Source: CAWKMN01 sp963850765
GTDB taxonomy: Bacteria > Chloroflexota > Anaerolineae > Aggregatilineales > Aggregatilineaceae
Assembly: GCA_963850765.1 (NCBI GenBank)
Contig: CAWKMN010000003.1
Span: 1,426,001-1,490,000 of the forward strand
Direction: 5' to 3'
DNA length: 64,000 nt
Shown here: in pieces, positions 17,973 through 27,096 of the stretch
Layout of the letters: each line of letters starts with the position of its first letter
Position numbering within the stretch: position 1 is the stretch's first letter
Made by a program: the position numbers and the translations under genes
The notes under the pieces: model-generated
Told to the model about the DNA's origin: nothing
The model's input: only the letters and a program-made list of their open reading frames with translations
The model's database searches: none

Positions 17973-18836
17973 ATGGCGGCATATTCCTATTCTCGGCGAC
18001 CGATCCAGGAATTTGTGTACCATCACCGCGAAAGAATATTGGCCGTCGTCGCCTTTGCTTCGATCCTGGTGATCATTACGCCGGCCATCTGGCTGGTGCT
18101 GACCTCCTTCAAGACCAACCAGAATATTTTCAGGATTCCGCCGCAGATCATACCCAACCCGATCACCATTGAAAACTACACCGAAGCGCTGCAAGGCGGC
18201 AGTTTTCCGCGCTATATGCGCAACAGTGTATTCATCACGGTCGTGGCCACGATGATCTGCGTGACCTTCAGCGCGCTGGCGGCTTATGCGCTGACCTATT
18301 TCCGCTTTGTGGGCCGCCGCGTCTGGCTGACGATCATTGTGGGCACGCAGTTTTTCCCCGCCGCGATCTTGCTGCTGCCGCTCTATCGGATGTGGGCCGA
18401 TTTTGGCCTGTTCAATACCTATACATCGCTGATCGCGACCTACGTCGCCGTTTCACTCTCGCTGTGTACCTGGCTGCTCACGGGGTTCTACCGCGCCATC
18501 CCGAGCGAAGTATTGGAGGCGGCCATCATCGACGGCTGCACGAAAATCGGGCTGCTGTGGCGGATCGTGATGCCGCTGGCTGTGCCGGGCCTGCTGGCCA
18601 GCGCGGCGTTTGTGTTCATCGGGGTCTGGCAGGAATTCCTGCTGGCCGTGACGCTGATCAGCGATCCCGAACTGCGCACGGTTATGGTCGGGTTGTACAG
18701 CTTTATCTCCGAGCACCGGGTCGAGTGGAATCTCCTGATCGCCGCTTCGGTGGCGGTCTCGGTCCCGACAGTTATCCTGTTCGGATTGGTGCAGCGCTAC
18801 ATCGTGGATGGGATCACGTCTGGCGCGCTGAAGTAG
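17973..18836 (+). CDS. Sugar ABC transporter permease (MalG/UgpE type)
   Basis: The second permease of the CUT1 importer, 287 residues with six helices. The EAA loop reads EAAIIDGCTKIGLLWRIVMPLAVPG. PAIWLVLTSFKTNQNIF near the N-terminus and the terminal QRYIVDGITSGALK are diagnostic of the family. It pairs with the permease just upstream and precedes the binding-protein gene. Confidence 0.93.
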   Translation: MAAYSYSRRPIQEFVYHHRERILAVVAFASILVIITPAIWLVLTSFKTNQNIFRIPPQIIPNPITIENYTEALQGGSFPRYMRNSVFITVVATMICVTFSALAAYALTYFRFVGRRVWLTIIVGTQFFPAAILLLPLYRMWADFGLFNTYTSLIATYVAVSLSLCTWLLTGFYRAIPSEVLEAAIIDGCTKIGLLWRIVMPLAVPGLLASAAFVFIGVWQEFLLAVTLISDPELRTVMVGLYSFISEHRVEWNLLIAASVAVSVPTVILFGLVQRYIVDGITSGALK

Positions 18837-18912
18837 AAGGGAGGAACGCATCGCGTGCAACATCATCCTGGTTTCGCTGGTCACACATAGTCTATTTTAA
18901 GGAGAAAATGCT

Positions 18913-20196
18913 ATGAAGAAGTTTCTCATTCTGGCCCTGCTGATCACCCTGCTCGCAGCGCCGCTCGCTCTCCAGACCACCACCGCGCAAGAGGAAGTCA
19001 CGGTCACAATCCTGGGCGGTGAGTGGTGGTTTGACCCGGAAGGCGTCGACATTGTCGGCACCTCCCAGGGTTACACCCTGATGCAGCAGTACATGGAACT
19101 GCACCCGGAAGTCAAGTTTGAGGTCACGGGCGTTCCCTTCCCTGAGCTGGACAGCACGCAGTTTGCGGCGATGGAAGCGGGCCAGGGGCCTGACATCCTG
19201 ATTGTCAACTCGGTGACGGTCGGCGCATTCATCGACCGCGGCTACCTCATGCCCATGGACGAGTTCATCGCAGCCAGCGGGCTGGATACCAGCGTGTTCT
19301 ACCCCAGCCTGTTTGAGGCGGGCAAGTTCCAGGACTTTACGCTGGCTCTGCCCGTCGATACCGGCACGCGTCTGCTCTACTACAACAAGGCGCTGTTTGA
19401 AGCGGCGGGCGTAGAACCGCCCACCCGCTGGGATCAACTGATCGATACCGCCGTTGCATTGACCGATGAAGAAGCCGGTGTGCGCGGCTTTACGGCGACG
19501 TCGGGCGAGCGCTGGCTGTGGCTCTATGAGCACGCCGGGATGTACTCGACGGCGAACGGCCTGCAGTTCGTCAACGACGAAGCGACCGACTGCGTGCTGG
19601 ACGAGGGCGAAAACCCCCGCATCATCCAGTTCTGGGTGGATTTGTATAACGCGGGCGTGCTCTCCGAAGACGATCTGTTCGTCGGCACAGGCGCGGAACG
19701 CGAACTGGCCTTTGGCAACAACCTGTCCGCGATGTACCTCGGCGGGTTCTGGTCAGCAGCCACCCTCGAATCGGAGTATGGCATGACGTACCCAGAGGAC
19801 TACGGGATCGTCGCGCTGGAAGGTGACGCCGGCATCGGCAGCTCGACCGGCGGCTGGCTGATCGCGCTCAGCCGCGATGCCCAGCACCCGCAGGAGGCGA
19901 TGGACTTCATCGCATGGCTGATCGGCACGCCGGAAAATCTGACGCAGATCACCGGCCTGATGCCCTCCACCGAAGCGGCGAACGCCATGGTGCTGCAAGG
20001 TGAGTTCTACGAGCCCTTCAAGGAGCTTCTGGCCAGCCCGAACACCGGGCACCCAATCCCGCTGAATCCTGGCCTGCCCGAACAGGCCGAGATTCTGCGC
20101 AACGTGACGCAGTCGGCCCTGCTGGGCGAAATGACCGCCGAAGAAGCGGCAGCATCGTTCTGCGAGCAGATCGAAGGCACGCTGTTCCAGGAGTAA
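18913..20196 (+). CDS. Sugar ABC transporter substrate-binding protein
   Basis: An exported solute-binding protein (family 1 type, 427 residues). A signal peptide MKKFLILALLITLLAAPLAL ends around TTTAQ; there is no clear lipobox, so it may be held by another means or be free in the periplasm-like space. Family features include YYNKALFEAAGVEPPTRWDQL and the TGGWLIALSRDAQHPQEAMDFI region. It is placed after the permeases, the reverse of the common order. AAGGAGA precedes the ATG. The substrate is not deducible; the neighbouring GH38 mannosidase suggests an oligosaccharide with mannose. Confidence 0.92.
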   Translation: MKKFLILALLITLLAAPLALQTTTAQEEVTVTILGGEWWFDPEGVDIVGTSQGYTLMQQYMELHPEVKFEVTGVPFPELDSTQFAAMEAGQGPDILIVNSVTVGAFIDRGYLMPMDEFIAASGLDTSVFYPSLFEAGKFQDFTLALPVDTGTRLLYYNKALFEAAGVEPPTRWDQLIDTAVALTDEEAGVRGFTATSGERWLWLYEHAGMYSTANGLQFVNDEATDCVLDEGENPRIIQFWVDLYNAGVLSEDDLFVGTGAERELAFGNNLSAMYLGGFWSAATLESEYGMTYPEDYGIVALEGDAGIGSSTGGWLIALSRDAQHPQEAMDFIAWLIGTPENLTQITGLMPSTEAANAMVLQGEFYEPFKELLASPNTGHPIPLNPGLPEQAEILRNVTQSALLGEMTAEEAAASFCEQIEGTLFQE

Positions 20197-20224
20197 CAGC
20201 CTGGCCGCAAGTGATCATGTTCCG

Positions 20225-20252
20225 TAGGGGCGTATCGCAATACGCCCCTACC
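20225..20252. repeat. Dispersed hairpin repeat, copy 1 (12-bp stem, CGCA loop)
   Basis: GTAGGGGCGTAT, loop CGCA, ATACGCCCCTAC: a perfect inverted repeat just after the binding-protein gene. A second copy with the same loop is at 37799-37823. It could end or stabilise the transcript, but there is no U-tract. Confidence 0.75.
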
Positions 20253-20338
20253 AAAACAAACATACGGTCAGGTACCACACCAGTAGATCGTCCGGGGAGT
20301 GCACGTGCTGCGCTGCCCTTCACGTTGAGCGAGATGTC

Positions 20339-22060
20339 ATGCTGTTAGCCGAACGCGAAACCGAAATCGTGGCCATGGTCAACCAAAAGGGGGCCCGCAC
20401 CGTGCGTGCTCTGGCCGAGCACTTCGGCGTGACCGAGGTGACGATCCGGCGCGATCTCACCAGGCTGGAAGATCTGGGTCTGCTCAGGCGCACCCATGGC
20501 GGTGCGGTCAGCCTTGCGGTCAGCCTGCAAAACGGCCGCGAACTCGCCCTGCTGCTGACCGACATCCCCGAAGTGCCCGACGAACCCGTGGCGGACGCCC
20601 TCATCCTGGCCCCGGTTCAGAACCGGGCGGCGCATGTGCTGCGCGAGCGTGCCATGCGCAACCGGATTCCGTTCCTGGCGGAATCCTGCCCGCAGGAGGG
20701 CGCGATTTATGTCGGCCCCCAGAATTACGACGCCGCTTTTGCCCTGGGGGTATGGACCGGCCAGTGTTTCCATAAGCAGTTTGGCGACAGCGCCGCCGCG
20801 TGCGTGCTCGACATCACCCAGGCCGAGCTCACCAATGCGCAGGAGCGCAGTGCGGGTTTCTCGGCAGGTTTCCAATCCATCGTGAGTCAGGCGATGGTTC
20901 GATCCATCGACGGCCACGGCATGTACAGCGATGCTCATCCGATCGTCCGAGATGCCCTGCGCCTTCATCCCGAAGTGAATGTGATGTTTGGTATTAACGA
21001 CAACTCGATCATGGCCGGGATCCATGCGTTCAGCGATTTGGAGCGCGACCCGGACCAGTTGATCGCCGTCAACGTCGGCGGCGAAGGCAGCACGCTGCTG
21101 GATACCCTGGCGCGCAGCGGGCCGCTCAAAGCCTGCCTTGGGCTTTTTCCCGATGTGGTAGGGCATCTGGCGATCGACTGCATCGTGCGCCTGTGGCGGG
21201 GAGATACGCTAGGCGATCAGATTATCACCCCGCACGCCATTCTGACGCCCGATAATCTGGCGGACTACTATGCCTGGAACGGCCAGGACTGGGAGATCCT
21301 CCCCGCGCGCCACGCCGGCCTGCTGCCCGCCGGCTGGCCCGTCGATCTGCCCGCCGCACCCGATCACAGCGTTTCGTTCGTAATCCTCTATCGTTCTCAC
21401 GAATGGTATCAAAACCTGGCCAAAGCCATGCGTCTGCGCGCGGACGAACTCCATATCAAATTCGATGTGCGCGACGTAAGGGACGACTTGCAGGCCGAGA
21501 TCCGCGAACTGCGCCGGATGATCGGCAAGATCGCGGCGGGTTACGTCGAAGACGGCGACACGATCATTCTCGACGCGGGCGAAACCACCAATGCCATGAC
21601 GCGCTTCCTGAGGCGTCATCAGGACCTGACCGTGATCACCAATTCGATGGAGATCTTCCGCTATCTCCACACCTATCCGAACATCGAACTCATCATGACC
21701 GGCGGCACGTATGACCGGGAAACCAAAATGTATACCGGGCGGGGTGCGCACCTGCTGCTCAACGACATCCGCGCGGACAAAGCCTTTATCGCCGCCGGGG
21801 GCGTCTCATCCCAGTTTGGCCTTTCATCTTCGACAGGAAGTATTGCCGAGATCGAACGGTCGATGATCCGCGCCGCGCGCGAGGTGATCGTTCTGGCCGA
21901 TCACACCATTGTCGATATTGAGTCGAATTTTCATGTCGTGGACCTGGACGCGGTCGATACCCTGATCACCGACGCGGGCATTCCGGCCCACCAAAAGCTG
22001 GAACTCACCCAGCGCGGCATCAAAGTGCTGCTGGCCGGGCGTGTGGACGAGAGGGACTGA
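20339..22060 (+). CDS. Hybrid transcription regulator: DeoR HTH + periplasmic-binding-like domain + DeoR sensor domain
   Basis: A 573-residue regulator with an unusual domain order. Residues 1-57 are a DeoR-type winged helix (AEHFGVTEVTIRRDL, then LLRRTHGGA). Residues 84-318 are a type I periplasmic-binding/LacI-like sugar domain (ADALILAPVQNRAA, GINDNSIMAG, ending LTPDNLADYYAWNGQDW). Residues 385-565 are a complete DeoR sensor domain (DAGETT 412-417, VITNSMEI, MTGGTYD, LADHTIVD). Typical DeoR proteins are about 250 residues. Residues 345-390 (FVILYRSHEWYQNL…FDVRDVRDDLQAEI) look like the first beta-alpha-beta unit of a sugar-binding domain, which the 84-318 part seems to lack. It probably senses both a sugar and a phosphorylated product and acts on the CGAAYA operator upstream. 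In DeoR sensors the usual residues are DAGTTT and LADxSK; both differ here. Confidence 0.85.
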   Translation: MLLAERETEIVAMVNQKGARTVRALAEHFGVTEVTIRRDLTRLEDLGLLRRTHGGAVSLAVSLQNGRELALLLTDIPEVPDEPVADALILAPVQNRAAHVLRERAMRNRIPFLAESCPQEGAIYVGPQNYDAAFALGVWTGQCFHKQFGDSAAACVLDITQAELTNAQERSAGFSAGFQSIVSQAMVRSIDGHGMYSDAHPIVRDALRLHPEVNVMFGINDNSIMAGIHAFSDLERDPDQLIAVNVGGEGSTLLDTLARSGPLKACLGLFPDVVGHLAIDCIVRLWRGDTLGDQIITPHAILTPDNLADYYAWNGQDWEILPARHAGLLPAGWPVDLPAAPDHSVSFVILYRSHEWYQNLAKAMRLRADELHIKFDVRDVRDDLQAEIRELRRMIGKIAAGYVEDGDTIILDAGETTNAMTRFLRRHQDLTVITNSMEIFRYLHTYPNIELIMTGGTYDRETKMYTGRGAHLLLNDIRADKAFIAAGGVSSQFGLSSSTGSIAEIERSMIRAAREVIVLADHTIVDIESNFHVVDLDAVDTLITDAGIPAHQKLELTQRGIKVLLAGRVDERD

Positions 22061-22102
22061 CCGCCGTCCCTGTTATATTTTCCTTGAGAGAGGATTTGTT
22101 CG

Positions 22103-23207
22103 ATGAACAAACGCGAGCGCGTATTAACCGTGTTGCGGGGTGGGGTCCCGGATCGCGTGCCCTGGCTGGCCGACTTCGATTATTGGGCGCAGTCGTTGGA
22201 GCGGCGCGGTTTGCGGCCCGATGGCTTCCGGCGGTCGCCCGACTATCTGGACTGGCATCGTGAGCTGAACACGGCTTTTTATTTGCAGGGATACTGGCCG
22301 TTTCGGATGGTGCCGGACGATACCATGACGATCGAAGAATGGCAGGACGGCGACATCCGCTACCGCCGCGTGATTACGCCGGTCGGCACCCTGGAGGAGC
22401 AGTGGATCTTTCTCTATTCCAGCTATTCCGAAGCGCCGCACAAGCACTTCATCGAAGAGGTGGCGGATCTGAAGGCCCTGCGCTACTGGCACGAGCACAT
22501 TCACTATGAGCCCGATTATGAACGCGCCGAGTGGGTCAAGGCGCGTGTGGGCGATCTGGGTGTGACGCTGTGTTACGTGCCCCGCTCGCCGTTTATGCAG
22601 ATGGTGGCCGAGTACGCCGGGATCCAGAATGTCGTGAACCTGTGGTCGGAAGCGCCGGACGAATTCACCGAAACCATGAATGTGATGCGCCGCGCCCACG
22701 ATCAGGCAGCGGAGATTTCGCTGGCCTCGCCCGCGGAATGTCTGATGATCCCCGAAAACCTGTCGGCGGAGATGGTCGGGCGCAGGTTTTTCGAAGCCTA
22801 CCTGCGCGATTACGAAACCACCTGGAACGCGCGCATCCGCGAGGCCGGCAAGTTCTCGTTTGTACACATGGATGGCACGCTGCGCGGACTGATCGGCCCG
22901 GTCGCTTCAACCGGCTTTACCGTGATCGAGTCCTTCACGCCCGCGCCCGTCGGCAACGTGGACGTCACCGAAATACGCGCCATGGTCGAGCCGAATACCG
23001 TGTTATGGGGCGGCATGCCGGGTGCGTTTTTCTCGCCGGTGGTCAGTGATGAGGAGTTTGAAGTCCCACCTCAACAAAGTCCTGGATGTGATGACCAGCC
23101 ATCCGGGGTTTGTGCTGGCCTGCGCCGATCAGGTCCCGCCCGATGGGCTGGCCGAACGGGTTTTGCGCGTGGCCGAAGCCGCGGAAAACCGCGCCATGCG
23201 AATCTAA
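22103..23207 (+). CDS. Uroporphyrinogen decarboxylase-family protein (first copy), one frame break
   Basis: A TIM-barrel protein of the UroD superfamily, which also includes corrinoid methyltransferases (MtaA/CmuA). It begins with the family signature NKRERVLTVLRGGVPDRVPW and carries FVHMDGTLRGLI, VIESFTPAPVGNVD and VLWGGMPG. Because it lies in a sugar catabolic operon and lacks an obvious heme context, it is unlikely to be the heme enzyme HemE. The frame is lost near 23063 and recovered as SHLNKVLDVMTSHPGFVLACADQVPPDG to the TAA at 23205. A related protein is encoded at 30566-31583. The reaction is unknown. Confidence 0.8.
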
Positions 23208-23219
23208 GGAGTCAACCTG

Positions 23220-23981
23220 ATGCGGCTGGAGAACAAAGTAGCCTTCGTCACAGGTGCCGGATTAGGGATTGGGCAGGCGATCACCGAGCTGTTTATTGCC
23301 GAGGGCGCTTCGGTCACACTGTTCGACATCAATCCTGATGCGCTGGCCGACATGTCGCTGCAAATCCAGGATTCGTGTGAAAACTGCCTGACGGTACGGG
23401 GAAATGTAGCATCCGCTGACGACATCCGCGAGGCGCTGGCTATGGCAGAGCGCGCGTTTGGGGGCGTGGATATTCTCGTGGCCAATGCCGGGATCGCGCT
23501 CGGCGGCTCGGTCGTCGCGATGTCCGAGGCTGACTGGCAGCACGTCCTGGATGTCAATCTGGGCGGGGTGTATCGCGTCAGCAAATATGGCATCCCGCTG
23601 CTGCTGAAGCGGGGCGGCGGTTCCATCATCAATGTCACATCCACCCAGGCGCTGCGCGGCTATCCGGGTTGGGCGGGTTATGCGGCCTCCAAAGGGGCGA
23701 TCATTTCGCTCACCCGCCAGATCGCGATGGAATACAGCAAGCAGAAAATCCGCTGCAACGCCATCGCGCCGGGGGCGATCGACACGCCGATGAATGAAAA
23801 GGTCTTCGGCGACGCACCGGATCCCGACGCGGAACGCCAGAAATGGGCGGACGCGACTCCGCTTGGGCGGTTGGGCACCGGGGACGACATTGCACGGGCG
23901 GCGCTGTATCTCGCATCGCAGGACAGCGATTGGGTCACAGGGACGTGTATGGTTGTCGATGGCGGACAGCTCGCGGGATAA
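23220..23981 (+). CDS. Short-chain dehydrogenase/reductase (sugar operon)
   Basis: A 253-residue classical SDR with TGAGLGIG, NAGIA, Ser in NVTSTQ and the YAASKG catalytic pair, ending with VTGTCMVVDGGQLAG. An Asp after the second strand (LFDIN) suggests NAD preference. It starts 12 bp after the UroD-family gene and stops 6 bp before the DUF4432 gene, so it is part of the same transcript and likely oxidises a sugar or hydroxyacid made by its neighbours. Confidence 0.88.
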   Translation: MRLENKVAFVTGAGLGIGQAITELFIAEGASVTLFDINPDALADMSLQIQDSCENCLTVRGNVASADDIREALAMAERAFGGVDILVANAGIALGGSVVAMSEADWQHVLDVNLGGVYRVSKYGIPLLLKRGGGSIINVTSTQALRGYPGWAGYAASKGAIISLTRQIAMEYSKQKIRCNAIAPGAIDTPMNEKVFGDAPDPDAERQKWADATPLGRLGTGDDIARAALYLASQDSDWVTGTCMVVDGGQLAG

Positions 23982-23987
23982 CAGACC

Positions 23988-25075
23988 ATGCCAGAAATCT
24001 TCGGGAAGCCGCTATCGCGCCACGAGATTCAGCAATTGGTGCCTGATCCGTCCCAGATCGCCAGCGTCCAGCGGGCGACGCTGTCCGACGGGCGCGCAGC
24101 GGGCGTCGAGATCGTGACCTTCCGCACCGGCAGCGGGTTGGAATTCGTCGCCGCACCGGGGCGGGCGCTGGACATCCTCAGCGCGAGCTACCAGGGCATC
24201 CCGCTCTATTGGCATGCCTTTCCCGGCCCGACGCACGCCGCTATTTTGAGCCGCCGGGTATGGGCTGGCTGCGCGGCTATGCCGGGGGTTTGCTGACGAC
24301 GGGGGGACTGACCACCATGGGTTCGCCTTCCACGGACCAGGGTGAGGCGCTTGGCATTCATGGGCGCATCAGCTATGCCCCGGCGAGCAATGTCTGGGCG
24401 GACGCCGGCTGGGATGGCAGCGACTACCGCCTGTGGGTACGAGGCAAGATAGCCGAGTCGGCGGCGCTGGGCCCGCATGTGGTCATGACACGCGAGATCA
24501 GCACGAGCATGGGCGCGTCACACTTCACCATCCGCGATACGGTGGAAAACCGGACTCATTATCCGATGGAGCACATGATGCTCTACCACTTCAATATCGG
24601 GTATCCCGTGCTGTCCGGATCATCGCGCCTGCTGGTGAATTCCGTGGAGGTCGTTGGGCGCGATGACGTCTCGAACGCGGCGCTCGGCACCTGGGATCGC
24701 TTTGAACCGCCGCTGGCGGGCCGCGAGCACCAGTTGTTCTACCACCGGCTTGAGCCGGATGCGGACGGCAAAGTACACGTGGTTCTGCTGGGCATGCAGG
24801 ATACCACGCCGCTCGCCGTTTATATCAGTTACGCTCATGCGGTGCTGCCCTGGTTCGTCAACTGGAAATGTATGCGGGCGGGCGACTATGTGACCGGCCT
24901 CGAACCCGCCAATGCCTGGGTGGAGGGCCGCGCCGTCGAACGCGAAGCCGGACGTTTGCGCTTCCTCGATCCCTGGGAAACCGTCTCCTACGACGTGGAA
25001 TTTGGGATTCTGCACGGGGTGGATCGGATCAGGGCTTTTATCGCACAACATGGCCTGCCGGATGCGGGGTTCTGA
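23988..25075 (+). CDS. DUF4432-family aldose 1-epimerase-like protein, one frame break
   Basis: A galactose-mutarotase-fold protein of the DUF4432 family, usually found in sugar catabolic operons and expected to bind or isomerise a carbohydrate. Seen motifs: LEFVAAPGRALDILSASYQGIPLYW, then after a frame break near 24232 FEPPGMGWLRGYAGGLLTTGGLTTMG, HGRISYAPA, and a terminal TGLEPANAWVEGR. The two parts join without missing family segments. The stop codon is followed at once by the crotonase ATG. The precise reaction is unknown. Confidence 0.8.
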
Positions 25076-25076
25076 C

Positions 25077-25868
25077 ATGACACACGATTTCGAGACCATT
25101 CGCATTGAGGATCACGCCGGGATTACGGTTCTGGTGTTCAACCGGCCGGAAAAACTCAACGCGATCAATCCTCAGATGTACGCCGAGCTGGGTGACTTTT
25201 TGGGCCGGATCGCGGACGGTACGATCCCGGCTGGCGCGCTGGTTCTCACCGGGGAAGGGCGTGCCTTTGTCGCCGGTGCGGACATCGAACCCTATGCGAC
25301 GATGACGCTGGCTGAGTTCACCCGGTTTCAGCGTACAGGCCGCGCCGTGATGGAGCAGTTAGAGCGGCTGCCCGTTCCGGTCATCGCGGCGGTCAACGGA
25401 TACGCGTTCGGCGGCGGGTTCGAGATCGCGCTGGCGTGCGATACGATAATCGCCAGCGAAAACGCCAAATTCGCCCTGCCGGAAGCCAAGCTCGGACTGC
25501 TGCCGGGGGGTGGGGGCACGCAGCGCCTCGCCCGGATGGTGGGGCCGTATCTCGCCAAGCGTCTGATCATGGCGGGCGAAACCATCGACGCCCGTCGCGC
25601 TTACGAACTGCATATTGTCACCGAAGTGACGCCCCAGGGCGAGGCGCTGAACGCGGCACTGGCGCTCGCCGGGGTTATGCGCCAGAACTGCGCGCCGCTG
25701 GCGGTTCGTCTGGCCAAGCGCCTGATCGATGAAGGGTTGGAGGCGTCGCTGCCAACGGCCCTGAGTCTGGAAATGGACTCGACCGCGCTGCTGTTCGTGA
25801 CGGACGACAAGACCGAAGGTATCGCGGCGTTTATGGAAAAGCGCCCACCAAACTTCAAGGGCCAATAG
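25077..25868 (+). CDS. Enoyl-CoA hydratase/isomerase (crotonase family)
   Basis: A CoA-dependent enzyme of about 263 residues. Oxyanion-hole residues are in GRAFVAGADIEPYA and GYAFGGGFEIALACD. Both catalytic glutamates of true hydratases are present: Glu in GGFEIALACD and Glu in LPEAKLGLLPGGGGTQRL. The start ATG at 25077 is separated by one base from the preceding TGA; the longer frame upstream is an out-of-frame reading of the DUF4432 gene. Next to a CoA-transferase in a sugar operon, it probably acts on a CoA ester of a sugar-derived acid. Confidence 0.92.
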   Translation: MTHDFETIRIEDHAGITVLVFNRPEKLNAINPQMYAELGDFLGRIADGTIPAGALVLTGEGRAFVAGADIEPYATMTLAEFTRFQRTGRAVMEQLERLPVPVIAAVNGYAFGGGFEIALACDTIIASENAKFALPEAKLGLLPGGGGTQRLARMVGPYLAKRLIMAGETIDARRAYELHIVTEVTPQGEALNAALALAGVMRQNCAPLAVRLAKRLIDEGLEASLPTALSLEMDSTALLFVTDDKTEGIAAFMEKRPPNFKGQ

Positions 25869-25880
25869 GAGACACCATCG

Positions 25881-27065
25881 ATGACAGGACCGTTAGCCGG
25901 TGTGGTGATCCTCGATTTTACGCAGTTGGTTCAGGGGCCGTTCGCCACGCAGATTATGGGCGACCTGGGCGCGGAGATCGTCAAAGTCGAGCCACCCAAG
26001 GGCGATTGGCTGCGCAGTTGGGCCATGGACAATCTGTACCTTGAGGGGGAAAGCGTCAGCTTCTTGGGCTTTAACCGCAATAAGCGCAGCCTGACACTCG
26101 ATCTCAAGAATCCGCGCGGAATCGAGATCGTCAAGCGGTTGATCCCCAACGTGGATGTGGTTATCGAGAACTTCCGCCCCGGCGTGATGGAACGGCTCGG
26201 CCTCGGCTACGACACGCTGGCCGCGATCAATCCGCGCCTGATCTACTGCGCGAGCAGCGGATTCGGACGCACCGGGCCGTATGCTGCGCGCCCCGGCCAG
26301 GATGTGCTGATCCAGGCGATGACCGGCATCCCCACCCTGACCGGGCGAGCGGACGATCCGCCGACTGTGCCGGGCGTGAGTCTGGCCGACCTCTCCGCCG
26401 GGCTGCACATCGTTTATGGCACGCTGGCGGCGCTGTACAGCCGCGAACAAACCGGCCAGGGTCAGCGCGTGGATGTCAACCTGTTCAATGCGCTGCTGAC
26501 GTTCATCACGCAGGAGATGAGCTTTTTGCTCAACGGTGGCCAGCCGCCGCAGCGCAGCGCCAGCGGTATCCCCAACCCCTTTACGGGAGCGCCCTACCGG
26601 ATCTACCAGACTGCCGATGGACACATCGCCATTGGGATGAACCCGCTCAACAAGCTGGCACGGCTGCTCGGCGTCAGCGGCTACGAGCATATCCACTCGG
26701 ATAACGTCATGGAGAACCGCGACGCGATCTGTGAGGATCTGGCGCAAGCCTTCATCACGCGCTCGACCGATGAGTGGCTGACGATTCTGCTGGCGGAAGA
26801 CATCTGGTGTGCGCCCGTCTTCAACCTGACGGATCTCGAAAACGACCCGCAGATCGCGGAAAACCAGATGATCACCCGCTACGAGCATCCCACCGTTGGG
26901 ACCGTGCGCGGGCTTGGCATCCCGGTCAAATTCAGCGAAACCCCCGGTGCGGTTCGCCGTCCGGCTCCGCGGCGCGGCGAGCACAGCGCGGATCTGCTCC
27001 GGGAATTTGGCGGATACACGGCCGACGAGATCGCCGCCCTGGCCGAAAGTGGGGTGTTTGGATGA
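25881..27065 (+). CDS. CaiB/BaiF-family (class III) CoA-transferase
   Basis: A 394-residue enzyme that transfers CoA between carboxylic acids in the cytoplasm. Family motifs: LDFTQLVQGPFATQIMGDLGAEIVKVE, ENFRPGVMERLGLGYDTL and SSGFGRTGPYA. The catalytic Asp is in SLADLSAGLHIVYG. It starts 12 bp after the crotonase. Together they could activate and dehydrate/hydrate a sugar acid as its CoA ester, an inference from position only. Confidence 0.92.
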   Translation: MTGPLAGVVILDFTQLVQGPFATQIMGDLGAEIVKVEPPKGDWLRSWAMDNLYLEGESVSFLGFNRNKRSLTLDLKNPRGIEIVKRLIPNVDVVIENFRPGVMERLGLGYDTLAAINPRLIYCASSGFGRTGPYAARPGQDVLIQAMTGIPTLTGRADDPPTVPGVSLADLSAGLHIVYGTLAALYSREQTGQGQRVDVNLFNALLTFITQEMSFLLNGGQPPQRSASGIPNPFTGAPYRIYQTADGHIAIGMNPLNKLARLLGVSGYEHIHSDNVMENRDAICEDLAQAFITRSTDEWLTILLAEDIWCAPVFNLTDLENDPQIAENQMITRYEHPTVGTVRGLGIPVKFSETPGAVRRPAPRRGEHSADLLREFGGYTADEIAALAESGVFG

Positions 27066-27096
27066 TCGCTCACTCATCAACACACTGAGGTGAACT

